Positions 13,010-25,778 of a DNA stretch of 64,000 bases are shown one piece after another (position 1 is the first letter of the stretch; every line of letters begins with the position of its first letter). This DNA comes from Phragmites australis (Eukaryota > Streptophyta > Magnoliopsida > Poales > Poaceae): positions 9,302,501 through 9,366,500 of the forward strand of contig NC_084922.1 of the NCBI RefSeq assembly GCF_958298935.1, written 5' to 3'. Below the pieces are notes generated by a model, which saw only the letters and a list, made by a program, of their open reading frames with translations, was not told the DNA's origin and ran no database searches. A program made the position numbers and the translations under genes.

Positions 13010-14641
13010 TGGCCGCCCGCACGGGATCCGGACGCGGACGCGCATATGCGCTGGGTGATCCGTGCGGGGCCAGGGTGTCAGCGGGGGAGCCAGCGGTGCC
13101 GTGGAGATTGGATGTGGACGCGTGGGGCCCGGACAGCACACTTGCACCAACCGCCGCTGCGGAGGAGCCCAAAGGGGGCGGTGCAGCTGCGCGCCTACGT
13201 AGCATCACCAAACGCGGGAACTGCGAGTCCACCAGCACATTTAACAAGTTTTTTCCACGCGCATTTAACAAGTTTTTTCCACGTCATTATCGCTGTTGGT
13301 GTTGGTGTTTCGCTCATTGCGATTTTCTTTTTTGGCTTGCGAATCACACGGAATCGATCTCACATGAAATGATGCAGGTATAGCATTCGCTCGGAAAAAT
13401 TGATCATATATTCTAAGTTGATCAACCTTTAATAATATGTTTAATGTTGATTATCATTTGATCATATGTCTCACATAAGATAGTTTATAATAATGTTTAT
13501 ATTTTACTATTTATTTACCTCTTTACTCAATACGATCAAACTAGTCTCTATTATATATATATATTAAAGATCAATCAACTTTGAGATATATAATTAATTT
13601 TTTCTTTGGCTTCTGAGTTCTGGTCCACGTCAAGGTGAAATTACAGCCGAGAGATTTAAAAAACCGTTGGACAAAGAAGAGATTTATACACGATAGATCG
13701 AGTCAATCCGTAGCGTGTGACAGTGTGAGCTAGCATTGATCAGATCAGCATATATAGCAGGTGCAAGTACTGCATGCAAATGTGTACCGGCGACCGTCGA
13801 TCGGCTTTCGCAGTGGTGTGGCGAACGATCCATGATCACAGTACTGATCACCACCTCACAGAAAATACTGTTCACCGATGACTTTTTTCTTCCTGTCAGA
13901 GGATCTTTTCCGTGGCGAACGATCCATGATCGATGGATGGAAGGTTGATGTGGAGCGTACACGGGCCTGTCGATGCGAGTACAGTCGGTTAGCTGGTCGG
14001 GGTCCCGGTGGTTGCAGGGTTCATTCCCGCCGATACGTACGTCGTCGGTACGTGCACGCCGTAGCAGCGGGGGGCTTAGCTTCTGTGTCCTATACGGGCG
14101 GGCGCGTACGTCGGTACGTGTACAACTAATACGTGAGTGACTGCGGCCTCCCGTGTGCGTATGCGTACCTGCGCTAGCTGCAGAAAGCTGCCGGCCGGCA
14201 CCGGTGAGTCGCCGGCCGGCCGCACACGATCGAGGCAGGGGCAGGGGCAGGAGCAGGAGAGGAGAGCGAGCCCGGTCCAGTCATCCGCCCAGCCGGGCTG
14301 ACCTGGCCTCGCCCGTCGGCGCCAGAAATGATTAGGTCAAATCAGTCGCGGTGTGAGCAGGTTATTAGTACGAGTGCTTTGGTGCTGTGGATTAAATAAA
14401 TATTTAGTAATCATTGACCTAGTATATTTGGAGCTAGCCTCGCTGCGCCCCTAGCTGTACATCGTACGTATACGTATGACTGTGTATACGGACACCGTAC
14501 CTTTGTTCGTATTCCAGTCGACGGCGGCGTGTACGAAGAACTGTCGGGTTCGGTCGGTGTCCACGCCTAGCCGGTCGATTTTAATTTGCTTTGCGGTTGT
14601 AAAAGAGAATTAAAATGATTGATTAATGGCAGCCTCCTGTT
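13010..14641. other. Intergenic region, no gene seen
   Basis: Upstream region of the NT-C2 gene, GC-rich to about 13300 and then mixed. The 13950-14330 part is rich in CGTACG and CCGGC motifs but has no recognisable protein. Only the tandem duplication at 13238 stands out. Confidence 0.5.
13238..13283. repeat. 24-bp tandem duplication upstream of the NT-C2 gene
   Basis: CATTTAACAAGTTTTTTCC followed by ACG occurs twice in tandem (13238 and 13262), about 440 bp upstream of the NT-C2 start codon, in the promoter or distal 5' region. Confidence 0.85.
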
Positions 14642-14899
14642 TGTTAGGAACTAGAGTTTTATAATAGAATTTAGGTCTAACTGGATCCCTAAAGATTTAG
14701 GTTTCTTAGAATAAGTGTCTATTTATCGAGGATTAATTCTATCTCTTAGAGTTTTTGGCAAAATATATAAGGTAACATTTCTTATTGTAAATACAAATTA
14801 ATAAAAATAGACAATATTTTTCTTATATTGTGTCTCTCTTTTACAATCGTTATCTCAGAGAATCGCTAGACTACACTCGATAGCAATGGTTTTTTAACA
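14642..14899 (+). mobile_element. 5' LTR of a Ty1/copia element
   Basis: 258 bp starting TGTTAGGAAC and ending TTTTTTAACA, followed at once by CGTTATCAGCACGA, the usual primer-binding sequence of a common grass copia group. Length and the TG...CA ends fit a copia LTR. I found no matching 3' LTR downstream of the pol remains. Confidence 0.65.
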
Positions 14900-15489
14900 C
14901 GTTATCAGCACGAAGCTCCGCCGGAAACAAAATTAGCGGAATAGATCTGCACTGCATCAACTTCGTCGTCAAGCGGGTAGGTCATAGTCTAGCCTATATA
15001 CCCTACGCGACATGAATCGCTCGCAAGGATTGAAAGATACGAGATCGTCCAGCACATTTTCTCGATGCTACTGTTTTTCACAACTAAGTAGATCTGTGAA
15101 TTGTATAGCATGCATACGCATCAATAGTAGCATGTAGCAATGAACAGTAAAAATAGATCTATACCATTGAGTAGCAGATATAGTGGGGCTCACAGCTGCC
15201 ACCTCGTCCTCGGCCCAGAACCGACGACCACCCGCTCCACCTCGTCATCAGCCTGGAAACCGGTGACTACCCCTGCACAGATCAGAAAAAAGTGGAAAGG
15301 GGGTGCACGGCACATCGTTGGCATGAAAATGGTGGCCTCGCTGTCAACCAGAAACCAAAAACCGTCCCTATACATTGTCTATTTAGTAACATGATGTAAC
15401 TTTACTAGCAGTAATACTTGCGTCATTTAAAATACGAAGATGGCTCGCATCATGAACATGGAGTTCACTAAGCTGAGTGCAGATTGCTG

Positions 15490-16620
15490 CAACTATCTCA
15501 CTTGTGCGTCGGATGTCCGAATTGTACTTGGAGATCCATTTCTTCTTGGTCTTTGGCGCGGAGGCCATACTCCCCTCAGAAATCGCCCTCCAGTCGGCTC
15601 GAGTCAGTAATTACTCGGACGACGACCAGGTGACGCTACAAGAGGATGACATAAACCTGATCGAAGAGTTCCACGATCGTGCTCTAATTCGAGCCGCCCG
15701 ATATCAGCAGAGCCTCAGACGCTACCACAACCGGAAGGTACGAGAACGAACACTGGTTGTAGGTAACATTGTCCTTATGCAAATTCAGAATAAGACAGGT
15801 CAGAACAAGCTCTCCCCTAAGTAGGAAGGGCCCTACAAGGTGGTCAATGTCACCCAGCCTAGTGCGGTCAGGTGGGCCATAGAGGACGATCGGGAATTAC
15901 ACAACTCCTGGAACATCACTTTGTTGCGCAAGTTCTATGTGTAGGGTCGCTCGAAAATGGGCATGATTCTCTATTTTTCCAGGGCCTTCCGGACGAGTGT
16001 GCCATACGACTTGTAAGTTCTAAGATTCAAAAAACCAAACTCCCTGTTTTGCAAGACTCCCCGACCGGCAACAGGCTCCCGATAGGTTAATTCTTTAACC
16101 ACAACATGCGACCACACTTAACGGCCATGACAGGATCTGCCAAACAACAAGGCACCCCAGTACAACACAAAGCCCCATCCCGCATGATAACGGGGGTACG
16201 AACGGGTGGAAGCAACAAAAAAGGCTACTCACCCTCACTCGGTCTGAGCGTTGGTCGCCACCAACGGGTTTGTTAAGCTAGGAGCCGTTCTACACCCTAA
16301 GAACCTGACTAGCAAGAGGGATGGGACAAAGACGGGCGTCATGAAACCTCAACATTTTTCATTCATAAAAAGGAAGGATTACAAGCCAACTAGTTACATC
16401 CAATCAGACCAACTATCCAGGCACATGCCTGCCTTATCCTCCCTGGCTCAAGTAACTAACGTGAAATTGACAGAAAGAGTTTGTCGGACCCTCATCTCTA
16501 CCTACCTCTGAGCGAGTCAAGAAACCTCTTATACTACTCCCTGGAACGATAGCTCACCACTCCAGGGATCGGGCGACGACCTGCATAAGGGCCAGGGAGG
16601 GAGGTCGAGGCACAGGCCCA
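15490..16620 (+). pseudogene. Ty3/gypsy integrase C-terminus fragment
   Basis: The frame from 15490 reads integrase end motifs of gypsy polyproteins: FGAEAILPSEIA, ALIRAARYQQSLRRYHNRKV and VVGNIVLM, then after a stop at 15822 the continuation of KLSPK...GPYKVV and NSWNITLLRKFYV to about 15943. Downstream to about 16620 is non-coding sequence of the same element. It lies between the copia LTR and the copia pol remains, so it is nested or joined by rearrangement. Confidence 0.75.
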
Positions 16621-16624
16621 TGGC

Positions 16625-19475
16625 GACGATCGTATGTATGTCTATTATCTACCCGCAATCACGTCTTTGCAAAGCTGATCTTGCAGATCATACAAAGCAG
16701 GAATAATTTTTGGATCATCGCGTGAAATCCATTATAATGGACAACGCTGAAGAATTTACTTCTAAAGCGTTCGATGATTATTGCATTGGTATAGGAATTA
16801 AAGTTGAACATTATGTACCCCATATCCACACTCTGAATGGACTAGCCGAAGCGTTGATTAAAAGAATAAATTTTATTGGTAGACCTTTGTTGCAGCATTG
16901 TAATTTACCTGCTACATGTTGGGGACATATAATCTTATATGTAGCAACTCTCACTAATTATAGACTATCCCTCTATAACATCCATTCAACTATGCAACTA
17001 GTGCAAGGGATAATTCCAAAAATTTCTCATTTAAGCAAACCTAGATGAATGGTTTATGTGTCGATATCGCCGCCACAGCGAATAGCTATGGGACATTTGA
17101 GAAAAGTTAGAATATATATCAGTTATGAGACTGCATCCATAATCCGATATTAAGAACCAACAACTAAAAATCTGCATACGGCCCACTTCACTGATTACAT
17201 TTTTGATGAAAATATTTTTTTGTCATTAGGGGAAGGAAATATATCCTTGGATGAAGAATATCGGGAAATTATTTGGTAGGCCGAATAAATTACGGTACAT
17301 GATCCTCACACTAGTGAAACAGATGATAAAGTAAAGAAAAATATTATTTTGCAGAAATTACCAGATAATCTGCCTGATCATTTTTGTCATTTGAAGAGCT
17401 CGACTAAGTCGTATGTACCTACACGCAATACACCGGAGATGGTGAAAGTACGAAAAGAGGTTATCCCTCATCTTGTCCTAGGAGCTCCAAAAAATAAATA
17501 AAGGATAAGAAATTCGGTTTTTCAAGTCCCAAATAGCCGAAGACGTATGTGGAAAGTGGAAAATATGAGTTTACCATAGACGATCATAAAAATGCTCTAA
17601 AGAAAAATAAAGGGTAGCCAGTTGAGATATGACGATGGTATAGAACCTTAAAAAGTAGGCATACCAAATTTGAATCTTTCAAAGCATGAAGAAACCAGCG
17701 AAAATACACATTTTCACAATTGCTTTCTTCTTAATCCAATTTCAAGTTCGATTAGAAGGATAGAAAGGCCATGCGCTGAAATAGAAACTGACGTTGATAA
17801 ACTAAAGGGTCTTGCTTCAATAGTAAAAAATAATGAAGAAACACCTGAAAGTACACCTAAAAGAAATTATGAAGAGTAAGATGTAGAAGCACCTAAAAGT
17901 AGAACCCATGATGAAATAGCAACACACTATGTGAATTTAGGAGAATTCTGGAATAGAGCAACCACAATAATCAACACATACTTAGCAAATAAAATTGTCA
18001 TAGTCATAGATCATGACCCTGAGCCTGTATCACTCACTGAATGAAGAATGAGGTCAGATTGGGAAGACTAGCAGAAAGCAATAACAACTAAACTGTTGTC
18101 CCTAAATAAAAGAGATGTTTTTAGACCAGTATGCCGCACACCTCCCCACACCAACCAGTAGGATACAAGTGTGTTTTGTTCGTAATAGGAATGGAAGAAA
18201 TAAAATTATGAGGTAAAAAACATGACTAGTGGTACAAGGTTTCACTCAATGATTAGATGTTAATTATGAAGAAACCTATTTCCCGATGATGAGTGGCATT
18301 ACCTTCTGATATTTAATCTCAATGGCAGTCAACCTACAGTTAAAAATAAAATTTATAGATATTGTGACCGCATATCTTTATGGGAACCTAGATTCAGGCA
18401 TTTACATGAAGGTACCTAAAGAAATACCATTGCTGAATCAGGATAGAAGAAATAGACATATTTATAGCGTACAATTGAAAAAGTCGTTATATGGGTTGAA
18501 ACAGTCAGATCCCAAGATAGATTTTTGCATATGAAGATGATCTGAATATCATCGGTATAGAAGAAGAAATAGAAGAAGCAAGCTTGTACTTGAAGTATGA
18601 ATTGAAAATAAAAGATTTGGGTAAAATCAAGTTTTGCTTAGACCTGTGGCTAGAGCATGTGACAGATGGAATTTTAGTACATCAGTCCAACTGTACTCAG
18701 AAGGTGTTAGAGCGGTTTGATCTTGAAAATCATTTCCCGCTAAAATCCTCATGGTCGAAAGGTCATTGCAAACGATCAAGATCCCTATAGACCTAGGTAG
18801 GAAGTATTAGGACCGGAATTCCTAATACGGTGTAGAGCCCACTAAAGGCATCGGAAGGACGTAAAGAATATTCTGCGTTACTTGTAAGGTAGGAAAGGTC
18901 TAGGTTTTTTCTACATAAAGAATCAGAATTTTAAGTCAGGTTGGATATGCAGATGCTGGGTATTTGTCAGACCGCATACAGCGAAATCACAGACTGATTA
19001 TGTTTTTTTATATGGTGGAACTGTAATTTTTCTTAAAATAGTCAAAAACAAAGTTTTGTATCTACTTCGATGAAACACTCGAAAATAATAACTTTATATG
19101 AAACCACAACGGAATACGTATGCATTAGAAGAGTGATCAATCATATCCAATAGTCATATATTTTGAACACTACAACACCCCACCATTATCCATGAAGATA
19201 ATGTTACATATATTGTGCAAGCGCAATCGAAATGTGTAGAAAACAACTTAACGAAGTATATTAATCTCAAATTCTTTTATGCTCATGAATTACATAAAAT
19301 AAATGAAATAAGGATAATATATACCAAATCATGTGAAAATCTTGCAGATTTATTCATTAAGTCTCTTCCTACATCTAGTTTTGAAAGATGTATCTGTGAT
19401 ATTAGGATGATGAGATTTAGAGAGTTTCCATATTTTAGGAGAGATTTTGCACATAATATCGCTAAAAAAAATTAA
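16625..19475 (+). pseudogene. Decayed Ty1/copia pol (integrase, reverse transcriptase, RNase H)
   Basis: Many stops and frame changes. Integrase at 16710-17048: IKSIIMDNAEEFTSKAF-like and HTLNGLAEALIKRI. Reverse transcriptase at about 18110-18790: VNLQLKIKFIDIVTAYLYG, SLYGLKQS, DLGKIKFCL, ILVHQSN. RNase H at about 18930-19475: YINLKFFYAHELHKINEIR and SCENLADLFIKSLPTSSFE. The order is that of copia, the same orientation as the LTR at 14642. The segment 19476-19690 has the T-rich non-coding stretch (AAGTTTTTAACGAG) that precedes the 3' LTR in this group. Confidence 0.88.
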
Positions 19476-19699
19476 ATCTTAGTCAAGAAGATTAAATGCT
19501 AAGTTAATCATAAACATTGTATCAAACATTTTAGTGGATTATACTCTTTTTTCCTTAAATGAGTTTTTCTAAAGTTTCTCGTGTTAAAGTTTTTAACGAG
19601 ACAATTTATGTGATCATGTCGCGAGCTATGTGCTTTTTCTTTTAATTTTTTCACTAAATTTTTAAAGAGTTTTAATAAAATATGTGTATTTTGCTAGAG

Positions 19700-21185
19700 T
19701 GCCCAAGGGTTATGTTTCTCGCTCGACCAGCTGGTGGCTTTTACAGAAAAAAGAACAGGCGTGTATGTATATTAGTGATGGATGACCGATCCCGTTGCAC
19801 ATCTCCCATCGATCGAGAACCCGAAACCATTTTCTGACCGGCTCGCTGATCGGTCACGAGAGGAAGCCAGACCCGCGAGCCGGTGGCGTGTGCACGAAGA
19901 AACAGAAAACTTACCGGTACAACAAAACACGGTGTACTCGCCGCGTATATGTGCGTGTTCAGTACTCCGATCCATATTGTATTGGAAGATGGAAACGTGC
20001 GACGACAGAGTCCAAGTTCCAGAACGGCATGCAAGTTTATATCCCGGACGCACGACGCATCCAGAGGCGAACCTTTAGAGGCAAGTAAGCGTATTCACGC
20101 TTACGCCTCAGCGTTAACGCGGTAACCGATTTTATCATTCCGCTTTAATAATATAAATTGACCGGTTATCAAATTTGAATTAAGAAATTAAAAAAGATAA
20201 AAAAATTAGAAGAATTCTAAAAAACTAGAGATAATTCTAGTAACTTATGTGATTTTTTTTTTAAAAAAATAATATCGTTTGCATCATATTTTATAGGAAG
20301 AAAATTTGAAAAAAAAACTTGAAGCGTGCAGGTCATTTCTTAACTCATGTTAAGAAAAACTTTAACATGCAAACACATATTTTTATTGTGTAGGGCGTAT
20401 CTTAAGAGGATATTTAAAATTAGTTTCACTTCATTTAGAGTTTTATTAATTTCTCTATGATTTTTACAAAGTTAAGAAGCATAAAGTGAATATGTTAAGG
20501 AACAACACTTTAATTAACTTTTTCTTGTCTACCATTATTTTCCCTATATAAAGCATAGTATAAGTAAACTAATAAAAGTGGATTCACTAATTTTGGAGGT
20601 GTGATGGGTTAGTTATGAATTAATCTAGTTGCAACATATTTACACAATCTTGCATGTTACAATAACTATTCCATGAGTTCATGTATTTTTAAAAGACATA
20701 GGATCATGTAAGAAGACTAACAAAATTAGTTTCATGATTTTTGGATTAGCAAAGAGTAAAATATGATTTAACTTGGTTTAGAAAATACATTTTCTCATAG
20801 AAAATATTCAGCTTTTTATGAGTATAAATACTTTTATCATGTAGATCATGTTACAAGGAAACCAACAAAATTTGTTTCATTTGATTTGAAGCTCAGATGA
20901 ATTAGTTATTGATTTTACAAGGTTAAGCTATTTTTTTGTTTGTTAAATACACTAAAATTCGAGAAAATCGCTCGATAAATTGTTAAATGCGGTTGATAAC
21001 CGAATTTTAAATTTGATCGAGTGAATTTTGAGTGAATTCTCACCGAATTTTGCCCTGTTATCACGGTTACCGTGATTTTCCGGTAACCGCCGGAGATCAG
21101 TTTTCGTTGGGGAAACGAATTTGTAAACCTTAATACTCGCACGGTGCCTTGAACTGGTCTGCCAATACTTGCCGTGCTTGGAGCG
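19700..21185. other. Intergenic region, no gene seen
   Basis: Overlapping open frames at 19740-20125 are short, in all frames and have no domain. From 20130 to 21110 the DNA is AT-rich with no coding signal, bounded by CGGTAACC-type sequences. Confidence 0.4.
20079..20107. repeat. Short imperfect hairpin
   Basis: AGGCAAGTAAGCG and CGCTTACGCCT pair around a 6-base loop with a small bulge. It sits at the edge of an AT-rich 1-kb stretch whose other side (about 21060-21100) again has GGTTACCG/CGGTAACC sequences, perhaps ends of an unclassified element. Confidence 0.5.
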
Positions 21186-22149
21186 CAGGGCCGGCCCTGT
21201 TGGTGGGTGTAAGGGAGCGAGCAGCGCCGACTCTAAGATTTTATGGCTTAGAGCAAATTAAAGTAGAGTTTCTATTGAACATAAATATTAAAATATTTAT
21301 ATATTAATTATAAATATAATATTTTAGGTATTAACTTTTTTTCAAATGTCTTATTTATGTGACTCTATCAACTTGTTTCTTTTTTTTTCCTTTTTCACTG
21401 CTATTACATGCTTCATAGATAACATTTTATCACACAATAATAATTGGATTCAAACAGTCCTAAAAATTGAAATTAAAGCCATCAACAATTGACAACTAGT
21501 GCAAAGATGTAAAAGAATTGAATTAAATAAACAAAATCATCCGGTTAGAGATTTTCCCTTGATTCGATTGAGCATGGGACCCTGCTTGCTGGCGATTAGG
21601 AGGAAAGGAAGGGAGGGGAACATGTGAACAATGGCTTACCGTGATTGAGGTTGGAGATTAGGCCTTCGCTAATTTTGGACGATCGATCTTGAGCTTTAGG
21701 AGGAGGAGGATCAGGTGAGCTGTTACAGATGTGCCATTTTGGATGGAGACATGGAGAGGTCAAGAAGAGGGGAGGGGAATAGGTGAATATCATGATCGCT
21801 GCTGCTGCTGGGAATTGGAATCGATTTGACTGGGGTCGACGATGGTATGATTGCAATACCACACGATCAAGCTTGTGAACGATGCTTCATTAATTTGGAA
21901 ACGATCCATCATCCATGGTTTGCTGGGTTAGGTTACTAAGTAACGCAATGTTAGGTCTTAAGCTATTTGTAGATTTAGGGATTCACTTGGATTTGATTGT
22001 TACTTGCTAGCAGGTTGTGCAACGTACAGACTTGAGCTGAATTGATAGGTAGCAGGACATGCCAATACATATACATACCTGAATAGAGCCCTTGAATTTT
22101 GAGGGCTCGGGGCGATCGCCTCGCTCGTGTTGCCCCAGGGCTTGCCCTG
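21186..22149. mobile_element. Non-autonomous hAT-like DNA transposon
   Basis: 964 bp. The left end CAGGGCCGGCCCTGTTGG and right end CCCCAGGGCTTGCCCTG are inverted copies that continue inward with decayed similarity (AGCGAGCAGCGCC against AGCGAGGCGATCGCC). GGAGCG directly abuts both ends (21180-21185 and 22150-22155), a partial target duplication. The interior is AT-rich and has no transposase; an 88-codon minus-strand frame at 21596-21862 has no recognised domain. hAT is inferred from the GGGCCGGCCC-type termini. Confidence 0.55.
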
Positions 22150-22155
22150 GGAGCG

Positions 22156-24655
22156 GGATAGCTACCCCAAGCCCCTAAAACTCAGCCCCTTCACATGCCC
22201 TGCATTTGCCCCAAGCCTCTAAAACACAGGCGCTATGGCGGGACTCTAAGAGTCCAAGTGAGACTGTGCGAGCCTCCAAGGGCATGTCGACAGGATTACA
22301 ACAAGCGGAATTCAGGAGTTGAATCGCCATTTGCCAATCGGTTGATTCGGTTCTGGTGAGTTTAACGACTTGACCTTTGGTGGCGCAGAGTAATCGACTA
22401 ATCGGTGACGAGTCGTCTTGTCATCTCATGATCTAAATATTTGATCGACTATCGACTGATCATCTCATATTCTCGTGCAGTCCTGCCTTAGTCTGTGACT
22501 TTGACGATCGGCGTGATCATCTCGTATCAATTGATGGATTGAGCATACAAATTCTTGCGAGTCCTATATGATAATTAGTAAGATTTCTTTAAGTTGTTTT
22601 GGTGTTTTTATATCTTTACACTAGTTTTCAACCGGTAATTTATTTTTATTAATTTTCAACTCGTTCTTGATGCCATGTACTGTTAAATGTTTAATATATA
22701 AAATATTATATTTACAATTTATATATTAATTACTTTTTATGTTTTAATTTCATGGTGTCATGTTTTTAATTTCATTCTGTATCATCAAAATCTTTGGACC
22801 GGCCGTGCCACAACGGGACGCCACGGCACGCCAGCGTGAGCCCACCGATCGAGCCGTGTCGTCTGCCCTCGTTTCGATTGCTTCGCCGGCACGCACGCAC
22901 GCCGCATTCTTTGCTCGTGCCAAGATTTGGCCGCGTCCTGCCATCGTACCTTGACGTACGTATCGACCGGAAGAAGACGATTCTCTCAGATTACTTGGAA
23001 CCGCGCGCACGCCGCGACGGGGAGTCGTCTGCTCGATCGCTAGCTGCTGGTTGCGTGCGCCGGCAAGGTTTTAAGCAGCCGTGTCGGCGCGCGTGCCAAA
23101 GTTAACGAGTCACCATCGTCGATCCTAATCGTTCTGACGATTTGGCCTCGTCACGCGACGTCAAGCTTAGCCTCTGACGTCTCACACGCGATCTCGACCG
23201 TGCGAGAATTTGCAGCCTCTAGACCCCGTCGTCAATCGCCATCCAGTTTCTTGCGCTTCCAGATCACGCGTCGCGATTCGTTCGCTGGTCGATCGCACGG
23301 CAGCGATTCGATGCCAACTAGGCAACTTGTAAAGCCGAGCGGACAGGGATTTTTTTTAAATTGCAAATCGGACTCGTGTGATAATAATCTAGATTTGAAA
23401 ATTTTCAAAATAAATACATATATTTATAATTTTTATTTACAGAATAAAAAATTCCAGCGGATGAGTATGAATGTATGATGAAGAATGAGATATGTTTGTT
23501 TCAACTTCGGATCGTACCTTTTAGCTTTTATCATTCGAAACTAAAATAAATAATTATTTTTTTATTATAACTTTTTTATAATCCGCTTGTTAGATTTTAG
23601 TATATGAGAAACTAAGTATAATTTTACTAAAATTTTACTAAAATTTTTATAATATTTTTTAAATCTATAATATAATTTTTTTTATAATTTAATTTTGTAT
23701 AATCTACGATCTACATGCTGCTTTTTAATTGCAGCTGAAACAAACAAACATGAGGCTAATAGTATGCTTGCTGGGCTGAAATCCGGCCCAGGGAATGTCG
23801 GTTCTTGGGCCGATCGACTTTGAGTTCAGATCCTTCCAAGTTCCTGCTTGTTACAGTGATCAAATTCTGTTCAGGAAAAAAAGAAAAGTATCTCAGTGAT
23901 AAGGACTCGGGCATGTAGAATATTGTTTCGTATTTGGCGTTTGTGCATGCATCTATATCATAGGGAATATGGTGCAACATACACTAGAAGTCAGGACTGG
24001 TAGTAGGTAACGCGTCGGTCGGCTGTCGGCAGCTTCATGCCATGAACAACGCGATGCGTAGGAGCAGTCGGTCGGTGCGTCCCGACCGAACTGAAAATTC
24101 TACAAGCACGTGGATACATAATTTATCAAAATTATTTATTTATATTAAAATTCGTATATAACAAGTAAGTAAAAAAATTTATAAAGCAGATGAAAAAATT
24201 AACAAATAAATAAGTATTATGTAGAAAAGATGTATAATAGAAATAGACCGTGTAGATACAAAGACTATTTTCCGGTCCCGGCCGGACGAGATGCATCATG
24301 CATGGTCCGGCGATTGCAACGCGCCGTTTGAATGATAGGTCGCCGCCTAGGTCAGCTAACCGATCGAGGACGCGCCGCGGCAAGAGAACAAAGCCAACGC
24401 TGCTCACCATCGCCAACGTCCAGCACCCATCACTGCACGTACGTACCAGAAACCGCGACAGGGACGCGCGACCGCGACAGCGCCGTCTCCAGCTTGCTGT
24501 CGCACGTGCGGCTCCGGCTCCTTGCTCTCGTACTGTACTACCTACTAGTCTACTACCCGTTGGATTGTATCTTCACCGTACCGATCAGCTCCGCTGTCCT
24601 CGCAAGGATTCGCAGGTTTTAAATTCGTCCGTGATATCCACGTGTGGAGTAAATT
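22156..24655. other. Intergenic region, no gene seen
   Basis: Two GC-rich islands (about 22790-23320 and 24255-24620), open in several frames, lie in AT-rich DNA. None of their short frames has a domain, a plausible exon chain or a good start. I see nothing else to annotate. Confidence 0.4.
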
Positions 24656-24659
24656 TAAT

Positions 24660-25046
24660 AAAACTACAAATAGATTAGCAAACTTATCAAAAAATTACAT
24701 ATTTAAATAATTGTATTGTAATATACAAATTTAGTGTATTATTGTATCGTAAAATTATAGATTTAAGAAGTCGTAACACAAAACTACATATTTTATGTGC
24801 ATTGTATAGTAAAACTACATATTTAGTATGTCAAGTATCACAAAACTATAGATATTACACGGCTAAAATATATAGTTTTACGGTATATTGACACACTAAA
24901 CCAATAGTTTTGAAATAAATCTGCATATTAAAAAATTTGTAGTTTGCAATACACTTCTTAAATTTGTAATTTTGCGATACATTAGCACATAAAATCTGTA
25001 AATTCACGATACAACTTCTTAAATACGTAGTTCTTTGATACATTGG
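24660..25046. repeat. Inverted array of degenerate 30-45-bp units
   Basis: Units resembling AAAACTACATATTTA plus a TGTATCGT-like spacer repeat about six times in one orientation (24660-24860), then about six times in the opposite orientation (24861-25046: TAAATTTGTAATTTTGCGAT and similar). The whole could fold into a hairpin of about 190 bp per arm with mismatches. Confidence 0.75.
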
Positions 25047-25741
25047 CATATTTACGCATGACGTTGACGACCAAGCGTTCTTCCCTTCACCCTCTGATTT
25101 ATGCTAGGCAATCGCATGCCATTGTTCGTTGCGAATGAATAGAAGGTGAGTCCGATGCAGGCCGGCACGCCTACCGCACTGAGCTGTTCATTGAATGGCA
25201 CAAGCACAGACAGACTTGCTTCAGTTGTCCGGTCCCATTCCGTTTTGTTGCATGCTCATGATGAACGAGCAGGAGCTACAGTCCTTCGCAGCACTGTCTT
25301 GTGTTTTACTGCATGGGTTCTGCATTCTATGATGCATCCTGACAGACACCAAGATGGTGTGGCATCGCCTGCCAAGACATTTTGAGACCACATCTAGTTT
25401 GAAAAACTTGCTTCAACTGTAAAGCGAAACTCTGTAATGAGGGCCTTTGTTGTAACAAACCGACTTGGTAAAAATGTTTGCAATGTTTTTTCACAGCATA
25501 GGAATTTTGCTGAAATGTGTTATCCACTCCATCCAAGTCCACAACGTACTCCAGATGTCATGTTTCATGTAAGCAAGCTTTCTGCAATCTTTGCACCTTC
25601 CGAAACAGGCCTCAGCATTTCGGTATGATTGAGATTTGAGCTACTGTTGAGTGTTGACTAATGACTGAACTCTGGAGTACACATTTGTGTGATCTTGCAT
25701 ATAGTGAGCGGTACTAATAAAATTTCGGGCCCTCTGGCTCT

Positions 25742-25778
25742 GCTCAGGCCTATACTCGTAGTATATAGGGCCCTGAGC
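25742..25778. repeat. Imperfect hairpin GCTCAGG...CCTGAGC
   Basis: GCTCAGGCCTATACT pairs with AGTATATAGGGCCCTGAGC. Nearby GGGCCCTCTGGCTCTGC resembles hAT-type terminal sequence, so this may be the end of a decayed element. The rest of 25047-26600 shows no gene. Confidence 0.4.

Noticed and set aside
12803..13150. N-terminal extension of the NT-C2 protein to an ATG at 13150
   Set aside because: Extra 116 residues are low-complexity, other frames are equally open, and the C2 fold and good ATG context begin at 12802.
20079..20107. Helitron 3' hairpin
   Set aside because: No CTRR end follows the hairpin and no TC start was found at a sensible distance.
22750..23320. GC-rich island as a possible gene
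   Set aside because: No frame above 103 codons, no splice-compatible chain and no domain.
24660..25046. CRISPR-like array
   Set aside because: Units are degenerate, change orientation midway and lie in a plant nuclear genome.
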